DNA from: Lotus japonicus
Taxonomy: Eukaryota > Streptophyta > Magnoliopsida > Fabales > Fabaceae
Length of the DNA: 64,000 nucleotides
Assembly (NCBI RefSeq): GCF_012489685.1
Contig: NC_080042.1
Location: 37,267,158-37,331,157 of the forward strand
Direction: 5' to 3'
Shown here: in pieces, positions 9,588-21,527 of the stretch
Position numbering within the stretch: position 1 is the first letter of the stretch
Layout of the letters: every line of letters starts with the position of its first letter
Notes under the pieces: generated by a model
The model's input: only the letters and a program-made list of their open reading frames with translations
What the model was told of the DNA's origin: nothing
Database searches by the model: none
Made by a program: the position numbers and the translations under genes

Positions 9588-10246
9588 AGAATTATATAAT
9601 TAATAAAACCAGATATAATTATAGGATAATAAATACTCGCCTCTCAGGCTTATAAGTTTTGGGATAGCTTCCTAGGGTTGCATGTATCACAATGAATATA
9701 AAGAACCATAAAAACAAGTAGCATGCCTCAAAAATAGGATAAACAGTTACCAATCACACTCAGCAACTAAGTCAGCATGTATGTTGCATGAAATGCAATG
9801 CTGGGTAACAAAATGCATTCCGGAAGCAGGATGGACATCAACGAGGCGGCCCTAACACCAGCCACGGTGGGTACCTTCCTGCTCGCGTGTCTCTTACACC
9901 ACACAAAAGTAGTCAGATCAGCAGTGAACCCGTAGGTCTGCCATTCCGTCTGCTACTGAGGACCACCGTAGTGTCCTAAATATGGAAATCCGGGTCTTAT
10001 GACCATTTTGGAATCCACCGAGGTCCGGTATCACGCCGTGTATTAACCTCAAAATGAGTGCATGAATGCAAGTGATTAGCCAAACAACGTCTCCGACCTC
10101 ACCCGACACGTCGCCACGTGTTCTAGATAACTTAAAGTCTCTAAAAGAATACCCTAAGGTAAATGTCGATTCTGCGACAAAATACAATTAATCATAAACA
10201 AAAGAGTGCAACCACTCACGACAACTCTTCGAGTCATCAATGCTCT

Positions 10247-10490
10247 CACGAAGTCTCACGCTTCTGTGGAGTCTCACACTTTCACAAAGTCTCACGCTTC
10301 AGTGAAGTTTTATGCTTTCACAAGGTCTCACGCCTCAGTGAATTTACAGACTTGCACGAAGTCTCACGCTTCAATGAAGTTTCATGTTGTTCACGAGGTC
10401 TCACGCCTCAGTGAAGATCCATGCTTTCCACAAGGTCTCACGCCTCAGTGGAGTATCACGCATTCACAAGGTCTCACACCTCCGTGAAGC
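10247..10490 (-). repeat. Array of 36-37 bp hairpin units in the LTR (3' LTR, copy 1)
   Basis: Nearly seven units. Each has a fixed loop TCTCACG (CGTGAGA in the transcript) between inner stems GAAG/CTTC, GAGG/CCTC or AAGG/CCTC and outer stems TTCAC/GTGAA, CCAC/GTGG or CAC/GTG. Stem bases change in pairs from unit to unit; several apparent mismatches on the plus strand become G-U pairs in the minus-strand RNA. It lies in the transcribed leader part of the LTR. Confidence 0.65.
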
Positions 10491-12033
10491 TTCTCGGCTC
10501 ATCCCTTGGATGGCTAAACAAACTGCTCCCAGAGCGAATGAGTATCAACATACCCAGAACTCGCAATCTTCTCAACACTTGGATCCGACGACACTTCTCG
10601 TTCTCCAAAACTAAACTTCAATCCAAAGCTTGCATCCGAGATTGTTATCTTTATTTAAAGGTTTAGAGGTTGTTTAATATCTTATGAATTTTCTTTGTAA
10701 AAATAGCTCCTTTTTAGTCTTATCGTATTCCCTATGAGTTTCAAAGTTCCCATAATCCCAAGTAATTCCCTGAGAAGGTCTCGATCCATTGGAGCATGAC
10801 AAGGTCCGAACTCCGTTCGTCCTTTTAAAACTCTCTCAAAATCTCATAAAAATTTGGCATGACCTGCCCGTAAACCTCACTCTTCAGATTCTCAGGTACA
10901 AGTGGAATAGCATAAATAAAACAGCTCAGTCAAAAGCATAAACAGCATATTCCAACACATCCTAAGTTAACCATGTAGCACATAGCATGTGAATCATTTA
11001 GCACACAATATCATGGCATCAATTACTGAACAAGGTCGGCCGAAGCCTCAGAGAACAATTCAGACATTTAGCAATTAAGTGCATGACACATAAATCAAGT
11101 CGAACTTGTCGACACCTAAAGCATTATCTAGTAATTCAGAGAGTAGCCCTCACCGGTGGGTCTTCCAGCTTCTTCCTCAAAATGTTCTTCAAGCTCTTCT
11201 CCTTGATCTCTGGGAATCTCCTCAAACGAACCTTAAGCAAAAATCACAGAAATCAACACCAAGAGTCAGAAACTCAGCAATCAAAGAGTCCTAGGGTTAC
11301 ACGGTACACTACTACCTCCGTGGTACGACAATCTAACGCGTTAAGACAAGTTTTCGAAAAATCGGATTCTCCCCCCCCCTTGATATAGCTCTCGGCCACT
11401 TCCTTTAATTGGGAGGGTTGATTTTTCTTCGATCAAACTTGGTTCCTAGGTTAACATAAGCCGTAACTAAGACGGTTCTAGGCTCGGAAAAATTTTCGGA
11501 TCGAAAACTGATATAGGGGTAGTTTGGTCATTATTTTTAGCTCAAAATTTCAAAATTGGATTTTTGAAAAACAAATTGGATGGGGACGTCCACAACGACG
11601 TTTATGACGACAAATCCTACTAGCACTAAGCCAAGTCGATAGATTAGAGCGTAAAGGTTGCGACTTTGCCGAAAAATGGGTATTTAAGGTAGAAATTGAT
11701 CCCGGCGGCATTTCGTCGACATTCGACAAAATCTAATCCGCAGAACACGCTCAGGAGCATGCAGGGAAGAAGTTTAGACACTGAAATCAGCGTATTTGAA
11801 CAGTTTTTCAAAAACCTCAAAATTTTGAACTCAGAAAGTCGTAGGAGAAGTGGACAGAAACGACGATTCGAAGGAGAGTATAGTTTACCTACCTCGAGGT
11901 CTTCGATTAGTGACGATCGGTGAAGCAAACGGCCAAGAAACGACGAAGATCCGGATCTCTCTCTCTCTCTCTAGGTGCTCGCGGGTTTGGGGAGGGGAAA
12001 TGGGTATTTTTTTGAAAAAATCTAATTTTCAAG

Positions 12034-12043
12034 CTATTTATAG
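12034..12043 (-). promoter_or_regulatory. TATA box of the G1 copy 1 3' LTR
   Basis: CTATAAATAG on the minus strand, about 670 bp into the LTR in its own direction, with a CT-microsatellite (11959-11974 region) just downstream. The same box is present in all four G1 LTRs and in both G2 LTRs. Confidence 0.65.
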
Positions 12044-12715
12044 GTTTTGGAAAAAGCGGAAAAAAGATTTTTTTGCGATTCCGATTTTTCCTGCGCGTTC
12101 CTCTGCGCATTCTAAGATAGGTTCTGGCGACAGAATTCCAGAACTCAAAACAGGATTCTTGGAATTAAACCAAAAGATCCAAAATCGGCATAAGTCGGTG
12201 TAAGTCGGATTATCCCGAAAAACTACTTTTTGCAGTGATCGTCGGATGAGAAAACTTCCTTCTGAAGAAAGATTAGAAATGATGAGAGAAATAGGAGAGC
12301 GCGGGTGGAATCTTCTTTTGCAGCTCCGAATAGAAAAAGTCTTCATCGTCTGTCGATCTTAGGTTTTCTCGAACTATCAGGGATTCCGTTTCGGCAAACT
12401 TCCGAGAATTGGAATTTGACGTTCGTACTTTCCAGGATTTCGCATCGAAATGATTGTTTAAGGATGGAAAAGAGAAGTTCTAACATTTCTCTGAGGATTT
12501 TTGGAATTAGTTTCCATCGTGTCCTAAAGCGTAAATTAACTATTCACTAATACCTTTGACCTAGGATTAAGCGTATGTTAGTCGTGCTATAACTCTTTCG
12601 GTTTTTCGATAAATTCTTGGACTTTTCCTGAACCTTTTTCCTTCCCAAATTTATCTTAATCAAATAACTCTTTTATTTTATTCACTTATCCAAAGCGTTA
12701 AACTTGGGCCTTACA

Positions 12716-12735
12716 TTACTACCCTCCAAAAAGAA
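12716..12735 (-). promoter_or_regulatory. Polypurine tract of G1 copy 1
   Basis: In the element's direction it reads TTTTTGGAGGGTAGTAA directly against the 3' LTR; it is the probable plus-strand primer. It is identical in copy 2 (54803-54822); G2 has a related tract at 31732-31750. Confidence 0.7.
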
Positions 12736-12752
12736 AGTTTCGACCTCGAAAC

Positions 12753-15689
12753 TTAAGGGTCAGTAAAAAGTTCTGGATACTGTTCCTTGATCTTTTCCTT
12801 CAGCTCCCACGTCGCATCGCCGGTGTCCTTGTTCCAAATAACCTTCACTAACTCGATCTCTTTTCCCCTCAACTGCTTTATCCTTGTGTCACCAATGCTG
12901 ATTGGCGGTGTCTCGAAAGACAAGTTATCCTTCAACTCAATGTCATCCAGCTCGATGACGTGCGTCGGATCAGCAATATACTTCCGCAGTTGTGACACAT
13001 GGAATACATCGTGAACGTTTGATAGAAAAGGCGGTAGTGCGATCTGATAAGCTACCGGTCCTACACGACGAGTAATCTGATAAGGTCCAATGAACTTTGG
13101 CGTCAGCTTTCTTGACTTGATTGCTCGACCAACTCCTGTAGTCTGGGTAACTCGCAGAAACACATGATCTCCTTCTTCGAATTCCAGGGTTCTGCGCCTT
13201 TGATCTGCATAGCTCTTCTGTCTACTCTGAGAAGCCTTCATCTTCTCTCTGATCTGTTTAATCTTCTCAGTTGTCTGTTGCAGAAGTTCCGGTCCTACTA
13301 ACAAATTCTCTCCATCTTGATACCAACATAAAGGTGTTCTACACTTGCGGCCATACAATGCCTCATACGGTGCCATACCTATGGTCGTATGAAAACTGTT
13401 GTTATATGTGAATTCAATCAGTGGCAATAGGGTATCCCAACTGCCCTTGTTGTCTAACACGCAAGCTCGTAGCAAATCCTCCAATGATTGGATAGTTCTC
13501 TCAGTTTGCCCATCAGTCTGTGGATGATAAGCAGAACTTAATCTCAGCCTCGTTCCCAAAGCCTCATGAAGAGCTCCCCACAAATGTGAAGTAAACTTCG
13601 GGTCTCTATCGGAAACGATACTTGTTGGCACTCCATGAAGTCGCACAATCTCAGCTATATAAATCTCTGATAGCTTATCCACGTTGTACGTAGTTCTCAC
13701 AGGTATGAAATGAGCCGACTTAGTCAATCGATCCACGACTACCCAAATCGAATCATATCCTCGTTGAGTTCTTGGTAATGCCACGACAAAATCCATCGAT
13801 ATGCTATCCCATTTCCATTGAGGTACATCCAAGCTTTGTAGCATTCCCGCAGACTTCTGATGTTCCACCTTCGCCTTTTGACAGGTTAAACATGCAGCTA
13901 CATATTCTGCCACTTGTCTTTTCATTCCTGGCCACCAAAAATTCACCTTCAAGTCCTGATGCATCTTTTTCATTCCAGGGTGAATGCTCAACTTACTTTT
14001 GTGACCTTCGTCCATTATCAACCTCCTTAAGTCAGGGTTGTTAGGTACGCAAACTCTACCCTTACACCGTAGGATATTGTCACTTCCTACCTTGAATTCC
14101 GGGTCCTTACCCTGAATTACCAAATTCCTTTTTCCGAGTAAAAATTCATCTTGTAACTGTTGGTCTCGGATTTCTTCCATCAATCCATTGGTAATCCTGA
14201 TCATCCCGAACCTCAGTTCTCCCTCGGATACTCTTACGTCCAAACTCAAATCTCGGAATTGTTCCAGCAGTTGCAGCTCCTTCACCATCATTGACGAGAT
14301 ATGCATCTTCCTGCTCAATGCATCAGCAACAACATTAGCTTTTCCAGGATGGTAATGTAAAGTAAAATCGTAATCCTTGAGAAACTCCATCCAACGTCGT
14401 TGTCTCATGTTCAACTCCTTCTGGTCGAACAAGTACTTCAAGCTCTTGTGATCACTAAATATGGTGAAATTGCATCCATATAAGTGATGTCTCCAGATCT
14501 TCAACGAAAACACAATGGCAGCAAGTTCTAAGTCATGAGTCGGATAGTTCTTCTCATGAGTCTTCAGTTGTCGTGAAGCATAAGCCACCACCTTCCGATG
14601 CTGCATCAGTACACATCCCAAACCTTGATGCGAAGCATCACAGTACACTTCATACGGTTCCTCTGGTTGCGGTAAGACGAGTACAGGTGACGTCGTCAAA
14701 CGTTCCTTCATTGTCTGAAAGCTAGTTTCGCACGCTTCGGTCCATGCAAAAGGTTGATCCTTTCTCGTAAGTTGAGTCAAGGGTCCAACGATCTTGGCGA
14801 AATTCTCAATGAAGCGACGATAGTATCCCGCCAAACCGACAAAACTCCTGATCTCAGTCACGGTCTTTGGCTGTTCCCATGACAATACCGTCTCTACCTT
14901 TGCTGGATCCACAGCTATACCTTCTTTAGAGATCACATGGCCCAAGAATTTTACCTCTTCGAGCCAAAATTCACACTTAGAAGGGTTGGCGTACAGCTTT
15001 GTCTCTCTCAACACTTGTAAAACCTGACGCAAGTGCCCTTCATGATCCTCAGCGTTCTTTGAGTAGATCAGGATGTCGTCGATAAACACCACGACGAATC
15101 GATCCAAGAACGGATGGAATGTCCTGTTCATGTAATCCATGAAGATAGCAGGTGCGTTTGTCACCCCAAATGGCATCACTAGATACTCATAGTGTCCATA
15201 ACGAGTCCGGAATGCCGTCTTCTGGATATCCTCCGTCCTTACTCTGATCTGATGGTAACCCGACTTCAGGTCTATCTTTGAGAATATCGCAGCTCCTCGT
15301 AGTTGATCCATCAAATCATCAATTCTAGGTAGCGGATACCTATTCTTGACGGTCACTTTGTTCAGTTGTCGATAGTCGACACAAAGTCTAGATTTCCCAT
15401 CCTTCTTTTTCACCAATAAGACGGGTGCTCCCCAAGGTGAAACGCTTGGTCGGATGAATCCCTTCGACAGAAGATCCTCAAGTTGAGACTTCAACTCCAC
15501 CAATTCCGCAGGTGCCATCCGATATGGTGCAATCGAAATCGGTCCTGTTCCCGGTACGATGTCAATAGCAAACTCAATGTCGCGTACAGGCGGCAAACCA
15601 GGTACATCGCCAGGAAAAACATCCGCGAAGTCCCTCACAACTGGAATATTACTCACTTCCGAATTCCCCTTACTCTCCAAGCTTAACAA
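12753..15689 (-). CDS. pol: Chromovirus pol: RT, RNase H, integrase, chromodomain (G1 copy 1)
   Basis: 978 residues. Visible in order: RT with VDYRQLN and the catalytic FIDD motif, RNase H ([19 protein letters not shown]), integrase zinc finger (H-x6-H...C-x2-C), integrase core DDE ([19 protein letters not shown]) and a C-terminal chromodomain ([13 protein letters not shown]...ELKEKIKEQ). It reverse transcribes and integrates element RNA; chromodomains of this clade bind modified histones. In intact copy 2 this is one frame with gag. Here a single base is missing near 15690, so the start shown is simply the first Met after the break and the protein would not be made as a gag-pol fusion. Confidence 0.9.
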   Translation of the reverse strand: MLSLESKGNSEVSNIPVVRDFADVFPGDVPGLPPVRDIEFAIDIVPGTGPISIAPYRMAPAELVELKSQLEDLLSKGFIRPSVSPWGAPVLLVKKKDGKSRLCVDYRQLNKVTVKNRYPLPRIDDLMDQLRGAAIFSKIDLKSGYHQIRVRTEDIQKTAFRTRYGHYEYLVMPFGVTNAPAIFMDYMNRTFHPFLDRFVVVFIDDILIYSKNAEDHEGHLRQVLQVLRETKLYANPSKCEFWLEEVKFLGHVISKEGIAVDPAKVETVLSWEQPKTVTEIRSFVGLAGYYRRFIENFAKIVGPLTQLTRKDQPFAWTEACETSFQTMKERLTTSPVLVLPQPEEPYEVYCDASHQGLGCVLMQHRKVVAYASRQLKTHEKNYPTHDLELAAIVFSLKIWRHHLYGCNFTIFSDHKSLKYLFDQKELNMRQRRWMEFLKDYDFTLHYHPGKANVVADALSRKMHISSMMVKELQLLEQFRDLSLDVRVSEGELRFGMIRITNGLMEEIRDQQLQDEFLLGKRNLVIQGKDPEFKVGSDNILRCKGRVCVPNNPDLRRLIMDEGHKSKLSIHPGMKKMHQDLKVNFWWPGMKRQVAEYVAACLTCQKAKVEHQKSAGMLQSLDVPQWKWDSISMDFVVALPRTQRGYDSIWVVVDRLTKSAHFIPVRTTYNVDKLSEIYIAEIVRLHGVPTSIVSDRDPKFTSHLWGALHEALGTRLRLSSAYHPQTDGQTERTIQSLEDLLRACVLDNKGSWDTLLPLIEFTYNNSFHTTIGMAPYEALYGRKCRTPLCWYQDGENLLVGPELLQQTTEKIKQIREKMKASQSRQKSYADQRRRTLEFEEGDHVFLRVTQTTGVGRAIKSRKLTPKFIGPYQITRRVGPVAYQIALPPFLSNVHDVFHVSQLRKYIADPTHVIELDDIELKDNLSFETPPISIGDTRIKQLRGKEIELVKVIWNKDTGDATWELKEKIKEQYPELFTDP

Positions 15690-17170
15690 ACTGAATACTC
15701 TTGAGATCCTTCATTCAGAGAGACGCTAATATGATTGGCGGATAGATACTCGGAAAGATCCGAGTCAGGAAATACCACTCTCTTTCGGCTGCAGTCCAGA
15801 AGACAATGGTAGTGGGACAACCAGTCCATCCCTAGGATAACATCTAAGTTCTTGAGAGTTAGGCACACTAGGTTAGCATGGTAAACTTTATCCCTATAGG
15901 TTACTGGGCAATACATGCATGCAGTATTGGCAAGCAGAGTTTTGGCAGGTGTGGTAACTATAAGATCGAAACTCAAAGTAGTAACGGGAAGTTTTAATCT
16001 AGCAGCACATTCCCTAGAGATAAAAGAGTGCGTTGCTCCGGAATCGAAAAGTACAGTTAGGAGATTACCGTCAATCTCGCAGTCTCCCCTGATCAGACCA
16101 TCAACCCCTTCAGCTTCTTCACCATCCATGGTGTAGACTCTTGCCTTGGCAGCAGGACGCTTCCCACGAGCAGTGTTAACAGCTGGTTCTGTATTAGGTG
16201 CTCTGCATTGAGCAGCAGTATGCCCCAACTTGTTACAGTTAAAGCATTTGGGCCTCATGTCAGTACAAGCATTGGCATAGTGCCCAGGCTGCCCACATCT
16301 GTAACAGGTCATCTCCCTGTTCACAGTCTGACCTCCAGAACCTCCAGCAGTACCCACCATGGTCCTATAAGATCCTGAAGCAATTCCTCTACCTGCAGGA
16401 CGTTGATACGGCCTCCTGCTCTGAAATCTCCCTCTGCCTTGAAAATTTTGAGAGCCCGACCTCATCGGCCCTCCTGTTCCAACACGGTTCAGTCTCCTGT
16501 TCTTCATTATCTCCACCTCAGTGGCTTTCTCAACCAAAGTCTGAAAACGAGTGATTCCCAACGGTTTCACCGAGTCTTCAATATCGGGCCTCAGCCCATT
16601 CACAAAGCGCTTGCACATGTAGGGTTCATCGACCCCATTGCGGAAGAATCGAAAGTGCTTGGCCAACGATTCCAGCTTTGCAGCATATTCCGGGATGGAC
16701 ATGCTACCCTGACGAAGTGTCAGGAATTGCGACTCACGCTCGTCCCGAGCACTATCTGGAAAATACTTCTCCAGAAAAGCAGCACGAAACGAAACCCAAT
16801 TCACTTCCAAGTTGTTTGCTTCCATCATTCCTCTGGCGCCTCTCCACCAGTACTCAGCATCACCCAACAGTAGAAAGGTTGCCATTCCCACCTTGGCCCC
16901 CTCAGCAGTCTGTAATACACCGAAGATATTTTCAATCTCCTGGATCCAGAGATCCGCTTTGTCCGGGTCAGTACCCCCCGAGAACTTAGGTGGATCCTGT
17001 CTCCTGAAATCATTCAGGCCTCTGTTCTGGTCCATTGTCACTTCCCTCTGGCGTTGGTGCTGATCACGTGCCTCCTCAGCAGCACGCCTCATAGCATTAT
17101 CGTTTGCCTGTGCAGTCACAGCTTGGGCCATAGTGGCCATCATCTCAGCTAGTTGGTTAGCGTTCACCAT
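15683..17170 (-). CDS. gag: Chromovirus gag and protease region (G1 copy 1)
   Basis: 495 residues. Retrotransposon gag core at about 60-230 ([32 protein letters not shown]), two CCHC zinc knuckles at about 289-302 and 309-322 ([28 protein letters not shown]), and an aspartic protease active site DSGATHSF near 376. It forms the particle and packages RNA. The frame ends early at EYSVC because of the one-base deletion; in copy 2 it continues into pol. The start matches copy 2 and follows the leader. Confidence 0.88.
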   Translation of the reverse strand: MVNANQLAEMMATMAQAVTAQANDNAMRRAAEEARDQHQRQREVTMDQNRGLNDFRRQDPPKFSGGTDPDKADLWIQEIENIFGVLQTAEGAKVGMATFLLLGDAEYWWRGARGMMEANNLEVNWVSFRAAFLEKYFPDSARDERESQFLTLRQGSMSIPEYAAKLESLAKHFRFFRNGVDEPYMCKRFVNGLRPDIEDSVKPLGITRFQTLVEKATEVEIMKNRRLNRVGTGGPMRSGSQNFQGRGRFQSRRPYQRPAGRGIASGSYRTMVGTAGGSGGQTVNREMTCYRCGQPGHYANACTDMRPKCFNCNKLGHTAAQCRAPNTEPAVNTARGKRPAAKARVYTMDGEEAEGVDGLIRGDCEIDGNLLTVLFDSGATHSFISRECAARLKLPVTTLSFDLIVTTPAKTLLANTACMYCPVTYRDKVYHANLVCLTLKNLDVILGMDWLSHYHCLLDCSRKRVVFPDSDLSEYLSANHISVSLNEGSQEYSVC

Positions 17171-17381
17171 GTTCTGCTAAATTAACAAATAGTTAGTGCT
17201 CATCATAAGATAGCATCTAATATAACTATACAATATGATTAAGCAATAACTTCAAACAATTCTAAGCGAAAAATCGCTTGGCAGACAATCAATTTTTACT
17301 CTTTGCAGAGTCACACAACCTAGCACAGAAGACCTATTCCCCAAGACTCCCAAAAGACTCGACTAAGCTCTGATACCACAA
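17171..17381 (-). promoter_or_regulatory. Leader and primer binding site of G1 copy 1
   Basis: Three bases after the LTR end comes TGGTATCAGAGC, complementary to the 3' end of initiator tRNA-Met, the usual minus-strand primer. The leader holds the AAGCGA/TCGCTT hairpin (17264-17279) and an ACTCT/AGAGT inverted repeat close by. Confidence 0.75.
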
Positions 17382-17863
17382 TGTAACACCCCGATTTCGG
17401 TGGCGTCACTTTAGTAACCAAAAGAAGTACTTAAGCGGAAAAACGTGAATTATTTTTTTTCGACAATATAACTAAAGACAGAAAGCAATAAACTTCCCAA
17501 CAAAAGATAAAAGAAACTACTATACAACTATATATACATGCCTCGCTAAATACAACCACGTCACGAGTAACCTCCAGTGACGGGTGACAGAAAGAGAGTA
17601 ACGCCCGAAGGCAATATGTACAGTCCAAGGTAAAAAATACTGTGTCCGCAACACTAAACCTCAAAATCTGAGAACAAGTTGGCCCAGCGGCCTAAGAAAA
17701 GACCCCCTAAATCCAACCAACTCTCTGTGATCTCCATAGGAAACCACACAAAAAGCTACCGGTAGGAAACTACCCTGTCCCCAAAACTGAAGCATGACGG
17801 TCAGAGCATCGACACTACTCCTACACTAATCCCTACCCGAGGAGCCCACACTAGCACTCGATC

Positions 17864-18403
17864 CTACATGCTAGCGCGGTCGTCATCCGAATCTACATCC
17901 AGGACGACTAAGTCGACATACTCAACACTGCCCTCTCTGTCCACCCTAATGCGCTCCTGCACTGGCCTCTCGGGCTCGGGGCCCGGAACGAGATCCGCGA
18001 CGACAGCAGCAGCAGTAGACGGACTAGACTCCGTCGAAGCCCCACCTACTGGCACCTCCTCAGAGGGGTCCTCATCATCCGAAGGGGATGGTGGCGGTGT
18101 AGGTCCTCCCAAGCCGGGTCCACAGTGTACACCTGGAGGCAGGTTGAAGCTCACTATGTGCCTCCTCATCACCCCCTCCGTCAAGCGTCCGAATCGGTCG
18201 ACACGGTCCTCCATGACCCGACCGGTGTAGGTCGCACGGTGGCCCTCGGGATCGACCACCCATGCACCTGGGTCGTCTTGATCAAGCATCTCGTACCTGG
18301 TCCTCCCCGAGGGGCTGACCATGGTAAACCAATCCCCCATACTCATCTGACAAATGGCGTAGTCCGCCCAAACACACACAGCAGACGCGAGGGTCAACTC
18401 CAA
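17864..18403 (-). CDS. LTR-encoded ORF, 179 residues (G1 copy 1, 5' LTR)
   Basis: Second copy of the ORF described at 9048-9587, fully open, differing by only two residues (Gly/Thr in the Pro-rich part, Thr/Ala in the tail). As it lies in the 5' LTR downstream of the TATA box at 20846, this is the copy that would be in the long leader of the element's own transcript. Confidence 0.55.
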   Translation of the reverse strand: MELTLASAVCVWADYAICQMSMGDWFTMVSPSGRTRYEMLDQDDPGAWVVDPEGHRATYTGRVMEDRVDRFGRLTEGVMRRHIVSFNLPPGVHCGPGLGGPTPPPSPSDDEDPSEEVPVGGASTESSPSTAAAVVADLVPGPEPERPVQERIRVDREGSVEYVDLVVLDVDSDDDRASM

Positions 18404-19062
18404 AGAATTATATAATTAATAAAACCAGATATAATTATAGGATAATAAATACTCGCCTCTCAGGCTTATAAGTTTTGGGATAGCTTCCTAGGGTTGCATG
18501 TATCACAATGAATATAAAGAACCATAAAAACAAGTAGCATGCCTCAAAAATAGGATAAACAGTTACCAATCACACTCAGCAACTAAGTCAGCATGTATGT
18601 TGCATGAAATGCAATGCTGGGTAACAAAATGCATTCCGGAAGAAGGATGGACATCCACGAGGCGGCCCTAACACCAGCCACGGTTGGTACCTTCCTGCTC
18701 GCGTGTCTCTTACACCACACAAAAGTAGTCAGATCAGCAGTGAACCCGTAGGTCTGCCATTCCGTCTGCTACTGAGGACCACCGTAGTGTCCTAAATATG
18801 GAAATCCGGGTCTTATGACCATTTTGGAATCCACCGAGGTCCGGTATCACGCCGTGTATTAACCTCAAAATGAGTGCATGAATGCAAGTGATTAGCCAAA
18901 CAACGTCTCCGACCTCACCCGACACGTCGCCACGTGTTCTAGATAACTTAAAGTCTCTAAAAGAATACCCTATGGTAAATGTCGATTCTGCGACAAAATA
19001 CAATTAATCATAAACAAAAGAGTGCAACCACTCACGACAACTCTTCGAGTCATCAATGCTCT

Positions 19063-19306
19063 CACGAAGTCTCACGCTTCTGTGGAGTCTCACACTTTCA
19101 CAAAGTCTCACGCTTCAGTGAAGTTTTATGCTTTCACAAGGTCTCACGCCTCAGTGAATTTACACACTTGCACGAAGTCTCACGCTTCAATGAAGTTTCA
19201 TGCTGTTCACGAGGTCTCACGCCTCAGTGAAGATCCATACTTTCCACAAGGTCTCACGCCTCAGTGGAGTATCACGCATTCACAAGGTCTCACACCTCCG
19301 TGAAGC
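19063..19306 (-). repeat. Hairpin array in the 5' LTR of G1 copy 1
   Basis: Same seven-unit array as 10247-10490 with a few base changes. The loop TCTCACG is unchanged in six complete units. Confidence 0.65.
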
Positions 19307-20845
19307 TTCTCGGCTCATCCCTTGGATGGCTAAACAAACTGCTCCCAGAGCGAATGAGTATCAACATACCCAGAACTCGCAATCTTCTCAACACTTGGAT
19401 CCGACGACACTTCTCGTTCTCCAAAACTAAACTTCAATCCAAAGCTTGCATCCGAGATTGTTATCTTTATTTAAAGGTTTAGAGGTTGTTTAATATCTTA
19501 TGAATTTTCTTTGTAAAAATAGCTCCTTTTTAGTCTTATCGTATTCCCTATGAGTTTCAAAGTTCCCATAATCCCAAGTAATTCCCTGAGAAGGTCTCGA
19601 TCCATTGGAGCATGACAAGGTCCGAACTCCGTTCGTCCTTTTAAAACTCTCTCAAAATCTCATAAAAGTTTGGCATGACCTGCCCGTAAACCTCACTCTT
19701 CAGAATCTCAGGTACAAGTGGAATAGCATAAATAAAACAGCTCAGTCAAAAGCATAAACAGCATATTCCAACACATCCTAAGTTAACCATGTAGCACATA
19801 GCATGTGAATCATTTAGCACACAATATCATGGCATCAATTACTCAACAAGGTCGGCCGAAGCCTCAGAGAACAATTCAGACATTTAGCAATTAAGTGCAT
19901 AACACATAAATCAAGTCGAACTTGTCGACACCTAAAGCATTATCTAGTAATTCAGAGAGTAGCCCTCACCGGTGGGTCTTCCAGCTTCTTCCTCAAAATG
20001 TTCTTCAAGCTCTTCTCCTTGATCTCTGGGAATCTCCTCAAACGAACCTTAAGCAAAAATCACAGAAATCAACACCAAGAGCCAGAAACTCAGCAATCAA
20101 AGAGTCCTAGGGTTACACGGTACACTACTACCTCCGTGGTACGACAATCTAACGCGTTAAGACAAGTTTTCGAAAAATCGGATTCTCCCCCCCTTGATAT
20201 AGCTCTCGGCCACTTCCTTTAATTGGGAGGGTCGATTTTTCTTCGATCAAACTTGGTTCCTAGGTTAACATAAGCCGTAACTAAGACGGTTCTAGGCTCG
20301 GAAAAATTTTCGGATCGAAAACTGATATAGGGGTAGTTTGGTCATTATTTTTAGCTCAAAATTTCAAAATTGGATTTTTGAAAAACAAATTGGATGGGGA
20401 CGTCCACAACGACGTTTATGACGACAAATCCTACTAGCACTAAGCCAAGTCGATAGATTAGAGCGTAAAGGTTGCGACTTTGCCGAAAAATGGGTATTTA
20501 AGGTAGAAATTGATCCCGGCGGCATTTCGTCGACATTCGACAAAATCTAATCCGTAGAACACGCTCAGGAGCATGCAGGGAAGAAGTTTAGACACTGAAA
20601 TCAGCGTATTTGAACAGTTTTTCAAAAACCTCAAAATTTTGAACTCAGAAAGTCGTAGGAGAAGTGGACAGAAACGACGATTCGAAGGAGAGTATAGTTT
20701 ACCTACCTCGAGGTCTTCGATTAGTGACGATCGGTGAAGCAAACGGCCAAGAAACGACGAAGATCCGGATCTCTCTCTCTCTCTAGGTGCTCGCCGGTTT
20801 GGGGAGGGGAAATGGGTATTTTTTTGAAAAAATCTAATTTTCAAG

Positions 20846-20855
20846 CTATTTATAG
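20846..20855 (-). promoter_or_regulatory. TATA box of the G1 copy 1 5' LTR
   Basis: CTATAAATAG on the minus strand in the promoter-bearing LTR; a short CT repeat lies downstream at about 20771-20785. Confidence 0.65.
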
Positions 20856-21527
20856 GTTTTGGAAAAAGCGGAAAAAATATTTTTTTGCGATTCCGATTTT
20901 TCCTGCGCGTTCCTCTGCGCATTCTAAGATAGGTTCTGGCGACAGAATTCCAGAACTCAAAACAGGATTCTTGGAATTAAACCAAAAGATCCAAAATCGG
21001 CATAAGTCGGTGTAAGTCGGATTATCCCGAAAAACTACTTTTTGCAGTGATCGTCAGATGAGAAAACTTCCTTCTGAAGAAAGATTAGGAATGATGAGAG
21101 AAATAGGAGAACGCGGGTGGAATCTTCTTTTGCAGCTCCGAATAGAAAAAGTCTTCATCGTCTGTCGATCTTAGGTTTTCTCGAACTATCAGGGATTCCG
21201 TTTCGGCAAACTTCCAAGAATTGGAATTTGACGTTCGTACTTTCCAGGATTTCGCATCGAAATGATTGTTTAAGGACGGAAAAGAGAAGTTCTAACATTT
21301 CTCTGAGGATTTTTGGAATTAGTTTCCATCGTGTCCTAAAGCGTAAATTAACTATTCACTAATACCTTTGACCTAGGATTAAGCGTATGTTAGTCGTGCT
21401 ATAACTCTTTCGGTTTTTCGATAAATTCTTGGACTTTTCCTGAACCTTTTTCCTTCCCAAATTTATCTTAATCAAATAACTCTTTTATTTTATTCACTTA
21501 TCCAAAGCGTTAAACTTGGGCCTTACA

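Larger units (their letters stand above)
8566..12715 (-). repeat. 3' LTR of G1 copy 1
   Basis: 4150 bp, bounded TGTAAC...TTACA. It contains, in the element's direction, a TATA box (12034-12043), a CT/GA-rich stretch after it, a hairpin array (10247-10490) and an ORF (9048-9587). The sequence after the TATA box is about 3.4 kb, so most of the LTR would be transcribed as R-U5 leader. Confidence 0.9.
8566..21527 (-). mobile_element. Ty3/gypsy Tekay-like chromovirus, G1 copy 1
   Basis: Minus orientation: 5' LTR 17382-21527, primer site, leader, gag, pol with chromodomain, polypurine tract, 3' LTR 8566-12715. The long LTRs and the C-terminal chromodomain fit the Tekay/Del clade. By eye the LTRs differ at about 25 bases plus small length changes in C and CT runs, so it is younger than its SIRE host but older than G1 copy 2. 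The right flank is SIRE env (TTCCT next to the LTR). The expected matching duplication on the left is gone because an extra leader-gag stub and a deletion lie there. A one-base deletion breaks gag from pol. Confidence 0.88.
17382..21527 (-). repeat. 5' LTR of G1 copy 1
   Basis: 4146 bp, bounded TGTAAC...TTACA, with the same internal plan as the left LTR (TATA 20846-20855, hairpin array 19063-19306, ORF 17864-18403). Beyond its end the SIRE env gene starts at once (21528). Confidence 0.9.

Noticed and set aside
10247..10490. Regular repeats resembling a CRISPR array
   Set aside because: Units are adjacent with no unique spacers, occur inside LTRs, and the DNA is from a plant.
10163..10666. 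Plus-strand frames with repeated SHASV-type peptides in the G1 LTR arrays (also near 19022, 52295, 61096)
   Set aside because: They are translations of the 36-37 bp hairpin repeats on the strand opposite to the element's transcript; the repeat explains the open frames.
13772..14044. Plus-strand ORFs inside chromovirus and copia pol (several more between 12787 and 17063, 23548-25721, 54874-59118)
   Set aside because: Antisense shadows of well-identified pol and gag genes.
15683..15689. Programmed frameshift between gag and pol in G1 copy 1
   Set aside because: The closely related intact copy 2 has a single frame; a one-base deletion explains the break.
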